The notes under the pieces are model-generated. The model was not told the origin of the DNA. It saw nothing but the letters and a program-made list of their open reading frames with translations, and made no database searches. A stretch of DNA of 12,103 nt from DASSKO01 sp035690425. Lineage in GTDB: Bacteria > Actinomycetota > Actinomycetes > Propionibacteriales > Nocardioidaceae. The DNA lies in contig DASSKO010000116.1 of assembly GCA_035690425.1 (NCBI GenBank), positions 1 to 12,103 on the forward strand. The letters are read 5' to 3'. Each line of letters opens with the position of its first letter. Within the stretch, counting starts at the first letter, position 1. A program made the translations under genes and the position numbers. Shown here one piece after another: positions 1 through 6,420 of this stretch.

Positions 1-14
1 AGCGCGTGGGTGGT

Positions 15-46
15 CATGGGGGTACTCGTACCCGCGTACCCCCATG
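15..46 (-). terminator. Palindromic terminator after the primase operon
   Basis: Perfect inverted repeat with 11-bp arms, CATGGGGGTAC (15-25) and GTACCCCCATG (36-46), and a 10-base loop. It begins 10 bases after the primase stop codon, so it suits an operon terminator. There is no U-tract, which is common in high-GC actinobacteria. The hexamer GGGTAC/GTACCC occurs three times inside it (20-25, 28-33, 36-41). The same hexamer architecture recurs at 11993-12028, so a role beyond termination is possible. Confidence 0.6.
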
Positions 47-55
47 GGACCCCCA

Positions 56-2248
56 TCACCGTACGAACCGCAGCCTGCGCGACTCGACCTTCTTCTCGTT
101 CACGTAGTCCTCGACTTCGACCTGCCCCGTCGCGACCAGCAACTCGATCGCGTCGTCGGCGTACTCCCGCAGCCTGTGCGCGGGCCGCACCGCCCGCCAC
201 GTGACCCACTCGCCGTCGGCCTCCTGAACCTTGCGCAAGATCGCCTTGGCGGTGCGCTGGACCTTGTCGGCCTCGGCGGCGTCCTCGGCGCGGTCCTTCG
301 CGATGGCGACGCTGTTGTGCTTCTCCTGGTTCACGTTGCCGATCAGGCGGCGGCACTCGTACTGCACCCGCACCGACTCGTCGATGATGCGGCCCGCGAT
401 GCGCCACCACTGGTCGGTGATGACGACGTCGGGCACCGCGCCCTCCTCGTCGCTAGACAGGTGCAGCAGGGCGAGCGCAGCAGCGACCTTCAGCCGGGTG
501 AGCGTGAGGTGGGAGTCGGACCCGTCGCTGTCGTTCTGGCCGGTGACGTTCTCGTAGTCCTGCCGGACCACCATCTCCTTGATCGCGTCCGGGTAGTCGA
601 CGATGACGACCTCGTCCGGCTTGAACGTCGGGTTCCAGTCGAGCGAGCCGGGCCACTTCGGCCGGTCGCCAGGCGGGGGGATGTTCGGGTCCTGCACGCG
701 CAGCCACACGAACCGCTGCGGCAGTCCGGCAGCGGTCTCGTCAGGGTTGAGCAGGACGTCCGACAGCCTCGGCTGCACCCCTGCGAACAGGACCATGCGG
801 TAGCAGTTGGCGGGCAGGTTCCGGCGCCGCGAGGCCTCGGCGTTCTCGGTGCCGGTCTGGTTGCCCATCAGCATGGACCGCAGGATCGCGCCGATGGTGG
901 CGCCGCCCCGCTCCTTCTGCGCTGCCAGTTGACCGATCTCGTCGACGTTGAACAGCCGGTAGTGAGCCGCGACCTCGTTGGTCCTGTTCGTGTAGCGCAG
1001 GTACGACTGGATCATGCCCTCACCCGACGACGGGGTGCGCTGGATGTCGCTCTGGTCGACGCCGAGCACGCCCTCCGACAACTTCGACAGGTCGCTCTTG
1101 CCCTTGCCGGACGGACCCATCAGCACGATGCCCAGGTTCAGTGAGGCGCGGCTGCCGATGGCTCCGTCCTCGGCGCCGGGCAGTACGTGCGACGGCGGCA
1201 CCGCCGCGAGCACCCTGCCCAGCACCGTCCCGAGCATCGCCGCAGGGCTGCGCCCGGCAGCGTAGGCCGCGTCGCGGATGTGGCGCAGCCGGTCGGTCTC
1301 CTCGAAGACGTCGGACAGGTCGGCGTGCGAACCGCAGCAGCCCTTGTCCTCGGCGGGGGTCGGCGCCGCGAGGATGAGGGCTGCGCCGCCGGACAGGATG
1401 CGCGCCCACTCCCGGTCGATGGGCCGCTCGCCGCCGACGGCGTTCGCGAACAGCGCCTCCAGCGTGTCGAGGCCGACCGACGCCCCGGCGTGGCCCTGCT
1501 CGCCGAGGCGGATCATCCGCAGGGCGAGGTTCCGGGCGGTGTCGTGGCGGGTGGCGCCGAACGCGAAGTGCGCCTCCGCCGTGTCCAGCACCCGGATAAC
1601 CGCCGGGCAGGGGTCGCCGCCGGGCAGCGTCTGCAACCAGTGCCCTGCCTCGCTCTCCTTCAGGTCGACCTTGGCGATGCGCTCCGACAGGTCGCCCCGG
1701 TCCAGCGCAGCGACCCAGGCGTCGGGCAGCAGCGGCAGGTCGTCCACGGCGGGCAGGGCGTCGGTCGGGAAGCCGTCCTCGTCGAACCACAGGTACTCGC
1801 GGCCTTCGGGGTGCAGCGACGGCGCCGCGACCGCGTAGCGGTGGCCGTGGTGGACGATCTCGACGCCGGGTCCGACCGTGTCGGCCCACTGCCGCCCGGC
1901 GGGCACCCGGTAGAACCGGATCCCGCTCGTCAGATCGGCAGGACGCGACGTCGAGCGCCAGGTCGGGGGCAGCAGGCCGAGCCGGGACTCCGCGTCGGCG
2001 AGAGCGGCGCCTCCGCCCTTGTCGCCGTAGTCGTCGACGTCGATGCCGATCACGGTCTCAGGCAGGCGCATCCCGACGTTGCGCGGCCCGCCCTTCGCGT
2101 AGGCCTCGACCATCTCCTCGGTCACGAAGGCGCCGGAGTAGCCGGTGACCCCGACCGGCGGCGGGAACTTCTCCTTGTAGGGCAGGGGGATGGGCGACCA
2201 CCCGCCGTCCAGGTATGCGCGGGCGGTGTCGGCGTACGGGCTAGGCAT
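56..2248 (-). CDS. Primase-polymerase / D5-like helicase fusion (replication protein)
   Basis: A 730-residue protein. The N-terminal ~180 residues match the bifunctional primase/polymerase (archaeo-eukaryotic primase) fold: a GWSPIPLP start, an acidic GIDVDD motif (68-73, likely metal-binding aspartates), and EIVHHG...YAVAAPSLHPEG (130-149), the usual PS-x-H-x-x-G signature. The second half is a P-loop ATPase with Walker A GPSGKGKS (378-385) and Walker B LFNVDEIG (432-439), followed by GLPQRFVWLRV (508-518), which resembles the sensor/arginine region of DUF3987/D5-type helicases. The C-terminus looks like a winged helix. Fusions like this start and drive replication of phages, satellites and integrative plasmids. 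It is the last gene of a four-gene coupled run; its ATG overlaps the previous stop by 8 bases. The length is normal and no key motif is missing. Confidence 0.88.
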   Translation of the reverse strand: MPSPYADTARAYLDGGWSPIPLPYKEKFPPPVGVTGYSGAFVTEEMVEAYAKGGPRNVGMRLPETVIGIDVDDYGDKGGGAALADAESRLGLLPPTWRSTSRPADLTSGIRFYRVPAGRQWADTVGPGVEIVHHGHRYAVAAPSLHPEGREYLWFDEDGFPTDALPAVDDLPLLPDAWVAALDRGDLSERIAKVDLKESEAGHWLQTLPGGDPCPAVIRVLDTAEAHFAFGATRHDTARNLALRMIRLGEQGHAGASVGLDTLEALFANAVGGERPIDREWARILSGGAALILAAPTPAEDKGCCGSHADLSDVFEETDRLRHIRDAAYAAGRSPAAMLGTVLGRVLAAVPPSHVLPGAEDGAIGSRASLNLGIVLMGPSGKGKSDLSKLSEGVLGVDQSDIQRTPSSGEGMIQSYLRYTNRTNEVAAHYRLFNVDEIGQLAAQKERGGATIGAILRSMLMGNQTGTENAEASRRRNLPANCYRMVLFAGVQPRLSDVLLNPDETAAGLPQRFVWLRVQDPNIPPPGDRPKWPGSLDWNPTFKPDEVVIVDYPDAIKEMVVRQDYENVTGQNDSDGSDSHLTLTRLKVAAALALLHLSSDEEGAVPDVVITDQWWRIAGRIIDESVRVQYECRRLIGNVNQEKHNSVAIAKDRAEDAAEADKVQRTAKAILRKVQEADGEWVTWRAVRPAHRLREYADDAIELLVATGQVEVEDYVNEKKVESRRLRFVR

Positions 2249-2432
2249 CGGCGGACTCCTCGCCGTTGAAGTGGGCGGCGAGGGCCAGCAGCGCGTCGGC
2301 GAGCAGGTCCTCCTCGGACTTGGCGTACTTGTCGGCGTGGGCGGGCGCGTCGCGCTTCGACCGGCGCGGCTGCTGCCGCTCGGTAGCGCGGGGACGCCCG
2401 GAGTTGTGGCCGACCTTCCGGTGCTCGTTCAT
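2241..2432 (-). CDS. Small basic hypothetical protein
   Basis: A protein of 63 residues from the ATG at 2432 (64 if the GTG at 2435 is used). The N-terminal half is rich in Arg, Lys, Gln and Pro with a GHNSGRPR stretch, suggesting an unstructured nucleic-acid-binding tail. The C-terminal half, EEDLLADALLALAAHF, should form an amphipathic helix. Its start shares the sequence GTGATG with the stop of the preceding gene, and its end overlaps the primase start by 8 bases, so translation is probably coupled on both sides. No family is recognised. A helper or loader of the primase-helicase is plausible from position alone. Codon composition matches its neighbours. Confidence 0.7.
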   Translation of the reverse strand: MNEHRKVGHNSGRPRATERQQPRRSKRDAPAHADKYAKSEEDLLADALLALAAHFNGEESADA

Positions 2433-2851
2433 CACACGACCCCGGCCCGCAGCGCCTTGTTGACGGCGTTGGTGAACTTGGCGGGGCAGTCGCCGTGCCG
2501 ACGGAAGGCGATGAGCAGGAACGTGCGCACCGCCTCGGCGTACTGCGGCAGGATCACGATCGCGTTGTCCTCGTACTCAACGATTCCCGCGACGGCCAGG
2601 TGCCCGAGGTCGAACAGCACCGTGTGGTCGGCCCAGGCCTCCATCGGAAAGCCGTGCGGGTCCGGCTTGGTGCCCAACTCCTCGTGCTGCTGGAGACGGT
2701 TGTTCAGCAGCCCGTCGCGCAGTTCCTCGAGGCTTTCGGCCCCGAGCAGCAGCAGCCCGAGCACCTCGTCGACACCGCGAGGCAGCCGCGACAGCCGAAC
2801 GATCGCCGCTGCCTGGTCGGCTTCGAGCCTCGACTTCCAGTCGGTGGCCAT
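2432..2851 (-). CDS. Hypothetical protein (139 aa) of the replication operon
   Basis: Starts at the ATG at 2851, which shares one base with the preceding TGA (TGATG), a standard coupling arrangement. The frame is open further upstream to 3268, but that part is antisense-like Arg/Pro-rich shadow of the preceding gene and is not included. The protein is mixed helical: VDEVLGLLLLGAESLEELRDGL (27-48) looks like a helical core, followed by a hydrophobic segment around HLAVAGIVEY and a basic tail. No signal peptide, cysteine cluster or catalytic motif is visible. Function unknown; position suggests a part in replication or control of the element. Confidence 0.75.
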   Translation of the reverse strand: MATDWKSRLEADQAAAIVRLSRLPRGVDEVLGLLLLGAESLEELRDGLLNNRLQQHEELGTKPDPHGFPMEAWADHTVLFDLGHLAVAGIVEYEDNAIVILPQYAEAVRTFLLIAFRRHGDCPAKFTNAVNKALRAGVV

Positions 2852-3237
2852 CACTCGCCGCCCTGCTGCGCGTCGTGCTTGTCGAGGACAGGCTTGGCGA
2901 CGACCTGCACCATGATCCGGAGGGCGTCCTCGTGGGTCGCCTGCGGCGTGCAGTAGAAGGCCTCGCGGACGGCGCGCTCCAGCCGCTCGACAGCCTGCCC
3001 GTCGCGGCTGCCGCCCCACATGAGCAGCAGCCCGACGAGGTAGCCGATCTCGGACGGGTCGGGGGACGGGGCGAGCCGGGTCTGCTCGCGGATCTCCCGG
3101 TCGATGCGGGCCACCGCGAGGCGGCGCCGGGCGTCGGCCTCCTCGGCAGGGTCGGGGGTGCGCCCGTAGGACGACAGGCCGCCGAGGCGGGCCGACTCGC
3201 GCCGGACGTTGTACTTCGGGTCGTTCTGGTCCTGCAT
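2851..3237 (-). CDS. Hypothetical helical protein (128 aa), first gene of the replication operon
   Basis: The ATG at 3237 was chosen because a strong Shine-Dalgarno sequence (GAGGAG) lies about 8 bases upstream. An in-frame GTG at 3261 would place that site inside the gene. The protein begins MQDQNDPKYNVRRESARLGGLSSYGR, then a charged helix (EEADARRRLAVARIDREIREQT), a short hydrophobic stretch (IGYLVGLLLMWGG) and a further long helix. No enzyme motif is seen. It ends in TGATG coupling to the next gene. A DNA-binding or replication accessory role is possible from context only. An inverted repeat that includes its ribosome binding site sits directly against the start codon. Confidence 0.75.
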   Translation of the reverse strand: MQDQNDPKYNVRRESARLGGLSSYGRTPDPAEEADARRRLAVARIDREIREQTRLAPSPDPSEIGYLVGLLLMWGGSRDGQAVERLERAVREAFYCTPQATHEDALRIMVQVVAKPVLDKHDAQQGGE

Positions 3238-3263
3238 GGGTGACTCCTCGTAGCGAGTCACCC
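3238..3263 (-). promoter_or_regulatory. 9-bp inverted repeat enclosing the ribosome binding site
   Basis: Perfect repeat GGGTGACTC (3238-3246) / GAGTCACCC (3255-3263) with an 8-base loop. In the mRNA the stem ends on the base before the ATG at 3237. The GAGGAG ribosome binding site lies across the loop and the 3' side of the stem. This could mask the site and damp translation, or serve as a DNA operator for a dimeric repressor. Confidence 0.5.
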
Positions 3264-3313
3264 CTCACCGCGTTCTCGCGCCTCTACCCGGTTCCAAGGG
3301 GTGGGGTGCGACA

Positions 3314-3341
3314 ACCGTACCGCTACCACTAGACGGTCTAG
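3314..3341 (-). promoter_or_regulatory. CTAGAC/GTCTAG palindrome with a weak promoter for the replication operon
   Basis: CTAGACGGTCTAG (3329-3341) is a perfect palindrome with 6-bp arms and one central base, typical of an operator. On the minus strand it overlaps a poor -35 (CTAGAC or TAGACC), and TACGGT (3319-3314) fits an actinobacterial -10 (TANNNT). The spacing of 15-16 is short. A start near 3306 would give a leader of about 70 bases carrying the hairpin at 3238-3263. The palindrome is clear; the promoter is tentative. The rest of 3264-3313 shows nothing else. Confidence 0.35.
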
Positions 3342-3424
3342 CGTCTACTGCCCATCTCCGCAGCAGCCCGGCGCGTCGCGGTCGTGGGGCTACCCTTGCC
3401 CGGCGGGTTGAGGTTGCTGTTCAT
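3338..3424 (-). CDS. Possible 28-residue leader peptide
   Basis: ATG at 3424 preceded by GGGAG at about 6-7 bases spacing, opening a short frame MNSNLNPPGKGSPTTATRRA... that ends at a TAG inside the CTAGAC palindrome. It lies just after the terminator hairpin of the large recombinase and before the replication operon. The good ribosome binding site and non-shadow composition support it, but it is very short and resembles nothing I know. It may be a chance frame or a decayed gene. Confidence 0.25.
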   Translation of the reverse strand: MNSNLNPPGKGSPTTATRRAAAEMGSRR

Positions 3425-3436
3425 CGCGCACTCCCT

Positions 3437-3479
3437 GCTGCCGCGCCGGGGTTCTTTCCGGTTCCTCCGGCGCGGCAGC
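3437..3479 (-). terminator. Terminator after the large serine recombinase
   Basis: 13-bp perfect stem: GCTGCCGCGCCGG (3437-3449) pairs with CCGGCGCGGCAGC (3467-3479) around a 17-base loop. It lies about 70 bases beyond the recombinase stop. No U-tract follows. It isolates the integrase operon from the replication operon. Confidence 0.6.
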
Positions 3480-3510
3480 GGCACCCGGCCCGGTAGCCCG
3501 CCCCGCCCGT

Positions 3511-3537
3511 GCAAGGCCGGGAGAACGGCGCTCCGGG
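3511..3537 (+). repeat. Dispersed repeat, copy A (other copies near 11700 and 11767)
   Basis: The stretch contains GGCCGGGAGAACGGC, found again exactly at 11767-11781, followed by GCTCC here and TCC there. A second related copy lies inverted at about 11700-11725 and keeps the GCA...GGCCGGGAGA...CGG...CGCTCCGG order with single-base gaps. It sits 10 bases beyond the recombinase stop codon. It could be half of an attachment site, a binding site or terminator-related sequence. Confidence 0.4.
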
Positions 3538-3547
3538 CGCCTCCCGC

Positions 3548-5125
3548 TCACTCCTCGGCCCAGGCCGCCAGTTCTTCGTCGGTAGGCCGGTCGACCTGCC
3601 CGGCGGGCATCCAGACGAACTCGCAGCGGGCCAACTTCGCCGCGTCGGTCCAGCCGCCCTGCTTGCCGCGCCGGACCACGATGCGGTCGATGGCGTGGCC
3701 GATGATCGTGCGGCGCTCTTCGTCGGTGGTCGCTGCTTCCCAGTCCTCGCGGAAGGTGCGCGCCTCCCCGCCGACCGGCACGTAGACGACCTGGGCAGGC
3801 TCGTGCTTCGCCTGCTCCTGAATCTCCTTGAGCCGGGTCATCTCGCCGACGATCTGCACGGCCCGCTCCGGCGTCGCGCCGACGACCTCCCGCCCCAACT
3901 CCGCGAGCCGCACCGTCGCCTCCTGGAGCGCGACGGAGCCGCCCTCTACGACCTCCTCCACGACGTTCAGGTGGACCACGTCGCCGCGCTCGGCCAGGAA
4001 GTGGCTGACGATCAGGTCCTCGGCGTTGGAGAGCGTCTGGTAGCACTCCTTGCAGGTGTAGGCGGGGCGCGGGCCGGTGCCGCTGCCCACGGTCCCGCGC
4101 CACATGCGGACCGGCTCGTCGTGGCGGGGGTCGCCGCACCACATGAGGCCGGACAGCACTCCTGAGTGCTGCCGACGCAGTGCCCTCGGCTGCCGCCGGG
4201 CGCTCGGCTCGGCCAACATCGCCTGCATCGCCCGCCACTGCGCCACCGGCATGATCGCCAGCGAGGGGTCGATGTAGGGCAGCCCGTTCTCGACGCGGAC
4301 CACGTTCTCGCCCCGGTCGCGGGTGGCGTTGCCGGGGTTGTGCGGGATCATCCCCGCGAGCATCGGGTGGCGCACGAGGGAATCCACGGTGGTGTACGAC
4401 CACTTCGGCGAGACCTTCACCGGCTTGTCGTCCCCGGCGTCGCTGCGCCGCTGCGCCCGCAGCATCGTCGCGGTGGGGGCGCCGACCTCGTTGAGCCACT
4501 GCACGGTCGAGTAGAGCGACAGCCCGGCCAGGGTCCGGCGGACGACCTCGCGGACGTACCCGATGACCTCCTCGTCCTGAACGATGATGAAGCCTGCGCC
4601 GTCCGGGTTCTCGACGCTGCGGTAGCCGTACGGCAGCCCTCCGCCGACGTACCGGCCCGCCCGCAGCAGGTAGTCGCGAGCGGCCTTGACACGCGCCCGG
4701 ATGGTCGCGGCCTCCAACTGCCCGAACACCGCGAGCATGATCGCGAACGCCTCGCCCTGCGCGGTGGTCATGTCGATGGGGTCCTCGACGGCGACGATGC
4801 CCGCGCCGCGCTGCTTCACCGTCTCGTTCGCGTTCAGGAAGTCGATCACCCGCCGGGCGAGCCGGTCGACCTTCCAGATGACGACCGCGTCGTACGACTC
4901 CCGGGCGGCGACCAGCGCCTGCCACCCGGCCCGGTCCTCCGGCTTGTTGTGGGTCGCGGACACGCCCTCGTCGCGGTAGACGCCGACGACCTTCCAGCCA
5001 CGGGCTGCGGCGTACTGCTCCCCCGCCTCGACCTGCCGGTCGATGGACACGGACTCCTCGGTAGACAGCGAGATCCGGACGTACAGAACGCACGTCCGGA
5101 TCTGCTGCTTGGCGGTGGGGGTCAC
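3548..5125 (-). CDS. Large serine recombinase (integrase)
   Basis: A 525-residue recombinase starting at GTG 5125, whose GTGA overlaps the stop of the preceding gene. The N-terminal resolvase domain (about 10-155) has LYVRIS (14-19) with the predicted nucleophile Ser19 and Arg17, then VDRLARR (86-92) with conserved arginines and GEAFAIMLAVFGQLEAATIRARV leading into the long linking helix. The recombinase domain follows (about 160-310: GLPYGYR, then SYTTVDSLVRHPMLAGMIPHN). The zinc ribbon near 330-361 is divergent: Cys330-x4-His335 then Cys358-x2-Cys361. A coiled coil is likely at about 395-445, with DRIVVR near the end. This is the phiC31/Bxb1-type architecture that integrates and, with a directionality factor, excises mobile elements. 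It is co-transcribed with the 220-residue gene behind an SOS box. Confidence 0.93.
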   Translation of the reverse strand: MTPTAKQQIRTCVLYVRISLSTEESVSIDRQVEAGEQYAAARGWKVVGVYRDEGVSATHNKPEDRAGWQALVAARESYDAVVIWKVDRLARRVIDFLNANETVKQRGAGIVAVEDPIDMTTAQGEAFAIMLAVFGQLEAATIRARVKAARDYLLRAGRYVGGGLPYGYRSVENPDGAGFIIVQDEEVIGYVREVVRRTLAGLSLYSTVQWLNEVGAPTATMLRAQRRSDAGDDKPVKVSPKWSYTTVDSLVRHPMLAGMIPHNPGNATRDRGENVVRVENGLPYIDPSLAIMPVAQWRAMQAMLAEPSARRQPRALRRQHSGVLSGLMWCGDPRHDEPVRMWRGTVGSGTGPRPAYTCKECYQTLSNAEDLIVSHFLAERGDVVHLNVVEEVVEGGSVALQEATVRLAELGREVVGATPERAVQIVGEMTRLKEIQEQAKHEPAQVVYVPVGGEARTFREDWEAATTDEERRTIIGHAIDRIVVRRGKQGGWTDAAKLARCEFVWMPAGQVDRPTDEELAAWAEE

Positions 5126-5784
5126 GCCTGCGCCTCGGCGGTCGCAGCGGCCTTGGCAGCGGCGCGGCCCGCGACGGTGGCGGCGTCGTCGTCCTTCGCG
5201 TTGCGGATCGTCTTGCCGGCGAGGGCGGCGCCTGCGGCCTGCCCGTAGCCGAGCAGGAAGGCGCGGTCGGTGACGAACTTCGCCTGGATGTCGAGCGCCT
5301 TCCGGTCCTCGGCGGTGGCCCGCTGGTGGTCGCGCATGGCGCCCATCGCAGCAGCCACGGTCTCCTCGAGCAAGTCGGCGAAGGCGTCGCGCTGCTCGCC
5401 GGAGACGAAGACCTCGCGGGCACGCTGCCCCCGGTTCTCCTTCCGGACGGCGACCCCGCCGAAGCCTGCCGCCAGGTCCTCGGCGAACGTCGTCGCCAGC
5501 GCCTGGGCGAAGATCCCGGTGAGCGTGCGGGACGTCTCCTCGACCGGCTCGGCGGGCTGCTCGGCCGGGAGATCGGCGATGACGGCGTCCTCGGCGGCGT
5601 CCTCGGCGGGGCAGCAGGCGCAGGACCCGCAGTGCTCCCCGTTGTCGCACCCGCCGCAGGTGAGGTCGGCGAGCAGCGCCTCGAGGTCGGCCACGGACTT
5701 GCGGCGGAGGGTCGACTCGGCGCGGGTGTCGCCTGCGGCGATGACGGCGGCGACGAGGTCGGACTTGGCGGTGGTGGTGGTCAT
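5122..5784 (-). CDS. Cys-rich protein coupled to the integrase; candidate directionality factor
   Basis: A 220-residue protein. An N-terminal helical segment (8-41) precedes a cluster of six cysteines at 43-58 (CGGCDNGEHCGSCACC), probably metal-binding; then an acidic linker (60-84), a central region with basic VRKENRGQRAREVF, and a C-terminal Ala-rich helix. No known family is recognised. The ATG at 5784 has GAAGGA about 7 bases upstream. It is the first gene of the SOS-box operon and its stop overlaps the integrase GTG by 4 bases, so the two are translated together. Directionality factors of large serine recombinases share no common sequence and are often encoded beside the recombinase, which makes it a candidate by position only. 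A metal-dependent regulator is the main alternative. Confidence 0.8.
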   Translation of the reverse strand: MTTTTAKSDLVAAVIAAGDTRAESTLRRKSVADLEALLADLTCGGCDNGEHCGSCACCPAEDAAEDAVIADLPAEQPAEPVEETSRTLTGIFAQALATTFAEDLAAGFGGVAVRKENRGQRAREVFVSGEQRDAFADLLEETVAAAMGAMRDHQRATAEDRKALDIQAKFVTDRAFLLGYGQAAGAALAGKTIRNAKDDDAATVAGRAAAKAAATAEAQA

Positions 5785-5818
5785 GTCGGTTCCTTCGGTT
5801 CCCTGCCTCGCTCGCGGT

Positions 5819-5834
5819 TCGAACGAGTGTTCGA
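5819..5834 (-). promoter_or_regulatory. LexA (SOS) box over the integrase operon start site
   Basis: TCGAAC-GAGT-GTTCGA is a perfect inverted repeat that matches the Gram-positive/mycobacterial SOS box form TCGAAC-N4-GTTCGA at every fixed base. It lies just downstream of the predicted -10 (5839-5844), where a bound LexA would block start of transcription of the 220-residue gene and the integrase. No second full match was found in the window. Confidence 0.8.
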
Positions 5835-5838
5835 GAGA

Positions 5839-5867
5839 ACTCTAGGGCAGCATTACCTGTTTGCCAA
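5839..5867 (-). promoter_or_regulatory. Promoter of the Cys-rich gene/integrase operon
   Basis: Reading the minus strand: -35 TTGGCA (5867-5862), 17-base spacer, -10 TAGAGT (5844-5839). This is a good sigma-70-type match with ideal spacing. The start site would fall near 5832, inside the LexA box, giving a leader of about 48 bases with a good ribosome binding site. Confidence 0.65.
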
Positions 5868-5904
5868 GCGGGCGTGTGCGGGCGGGTGGGAAACGGGTAA
5901 TGCT
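5849..5904. repeat. Imperfect 17-bp inverted repeat over the integrase promoter
   Basis: Left arm AGCATTACCTGTTTGCC (5849-5865) and right arm GGGAAACGGGTAATGCT (5888-5904) match at 15 of 17 positions, with the outer nine perfect; the gap is 22 bases. The arms are AT-richer than the surroundings. The left arm covers the -35 and spacer of the integrase promoter. It could be an operator for an element-encoded regulator or a recombination site of about 56 bp. Confidence 0.5.
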
Positions 5905-5925
5905 CCTCCGTGCTCGCGGAGGAGC
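5902..5925 (-). terminator. Terminator after the 74-residue gene
   Basis: Perfect 9-bp stem GCTCCTCCG (5902-5910) / CGGAGGAGC (5917-5925) with a 6-base loop, 7 bases after the stop codon at 5933. On the minus strand it is followed by ATTACCC without a U-tract. Confidence 0.55.
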
Positions 5926-5932
5926 GCCCGGA

Positions 5933-6157
5933 CTAGTCCTTCAGCAACTGCGCCGGGTCGGGGTGGGTGAAGAACGACATCGCGGTCGGCCCGGCGTGGG
6001 GGTCCTCGTCGTCGTACTCGAAGACGATCCCTTGGGCCAGGTCGACGCCGGACGCCCGGACCTGCTCGGCGAACCAGATGAGGTCGCCCCAGGTCGGGTC
6101 GTTGTCGAACAGCAGGGTCAGGGTCTGCGCCACCGGCGGCTTCTTGACGTCGCTCAT
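5933..6157 (-). CDS. Small acidic hypothetical protein (74 aa)
   Basis: Starts at the ATG at 6157 (MSDVKKPPVAQTLTLLFDND...). The frame stays open upstream to 6322, but that part runs through the terminator at 6209-6252 and the preceding gene. No good ribosome binding site is present. Instead a -10-like TACGGT ends 7 bases before the ATG, as in leaderless actinobacterial mRNAs. The protein is acidic, with DPTWGDLIWFAEQVRASGV and VFEYDDEDPHAGPTAMSFFTHPD, likely a small alpha/beta fold. No family is recognised. It forms its own unit between two hairpin terminators. Confidence 0.65.
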   Translation of the reverse strand: MSDVKKPPVAQTLTLLFDNDPTWGDLIWFAEQVRASGVDLAQGIVFEYDDEDPHAGPTAMSFFTHPDPAQLLKD

Positions 6158-6164
6158 GGACCGG

Positions 6165-6170
6165 ACCGTA
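6165..6170 (-). promoter_or_regulatory. -10 element of a possible leaderless promoter
   Basis: TACGGT on the minus strand fits TANNNT and is separated by 7 bases from the ATG at 6157, which puts the expected start site on the A of the start codon. No matching -35 is visible. The lack of a ribosome binding site agrees with leaderless translation. Confidence 0.35.
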
Positions 6171-6208
6171 CCTCTCGGCACCGACACTCGCCTGTCGTTC
6201 ACCCACAG

Positions 6209-6252
6209 CACCCCGCCCGCTCGGTGGGAACCAGCACCAAGCGGGCGGGGTG
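6209..6252 (-). terminator. Strong terminator at the end of the accessory operon
   Basis: 13-bp perfect stem CACCCCGCCCGCT (6209-6221) / AGCGGGCGGGGTG (6240-6252), extended after one mismatch by GGTG (6223-6226) / CACC (6235-6238), with an 8-base loop. It begins 3 bases after the stop codon of the 54-residue gene. Confidence 0.75.
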
Positions 6253-6255
6253 GGT

Positions 6256-6420
6256 CTAGCGGTGCCGGGTGTGCTTCCGGCTGGCGAAGGACTCCGGCAT
6301 GAGCATCCACTGCCGGTCCCACGCGGCGTCCGTCTCGCCGCTGTGGATCGGGCAGCCGTACTCGTCCTCCCCGCGCCAGGCGCAGCCCTTGACGACGCAG
6401 GGCAGCAGGTCCGCTTTCAC
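6256..6420 (-). CDS. 54-residue Cys/His protein, probable zinc knuckle
   Basis: GTG start at 6420, whose GTGA overlaps the stop of the phosphatase gene by 4 bases, the same device used elsewhere in this window. The sequence begins VKADLLPCVVKGCAWRGE and carries C8-x4-C13-x9-C23-x2-H26, a plausible zinc site, then a Trp-rich stretch (AAWDRQWM) and a basic tail (ASRKHTRHR). It is last in the coupled run and is followed at once by a strong hairpin terminator, which supports it as a real gene despite its size. No family is recognised; a small nucleic-acid-binding or adaptor protein is possible. Confidence 0.65.
   Translation of the reverse strand: MKADLLPCVVKGCAWRGEDEYGCPIHSGETDAAWDRQWMLMPESFASRKHTRHR

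Noticed and set aside
44..1144. Long plus-strand open frame opposite the primase
   Set aside because: Leu/Arg/Val/Asp-rich antisense shadow of a clear primase-helicase gene, a common effect of high GC; no motif and no ribosome binding site.
2241..2851. Toxin-antitoxin pair
   Set aside because: Two small overlapping genes, but neither shows a known toxin fold or antitoxin DNA-binding motif, and both are embedded in a replication operon.
2852..3268. N-terminal extension of the 139-residue gene
   Set aside because: It would overlap all of the 128-residue gene and reads as Arg/Pro-rich shadow; the TGATG junction marks the real start.
3390..5423. Long minus-strand frame across the integrase region
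   Set aside because: Arg/Pro-rich translation in the wrong frame of the serine recombinase; no domain visible.
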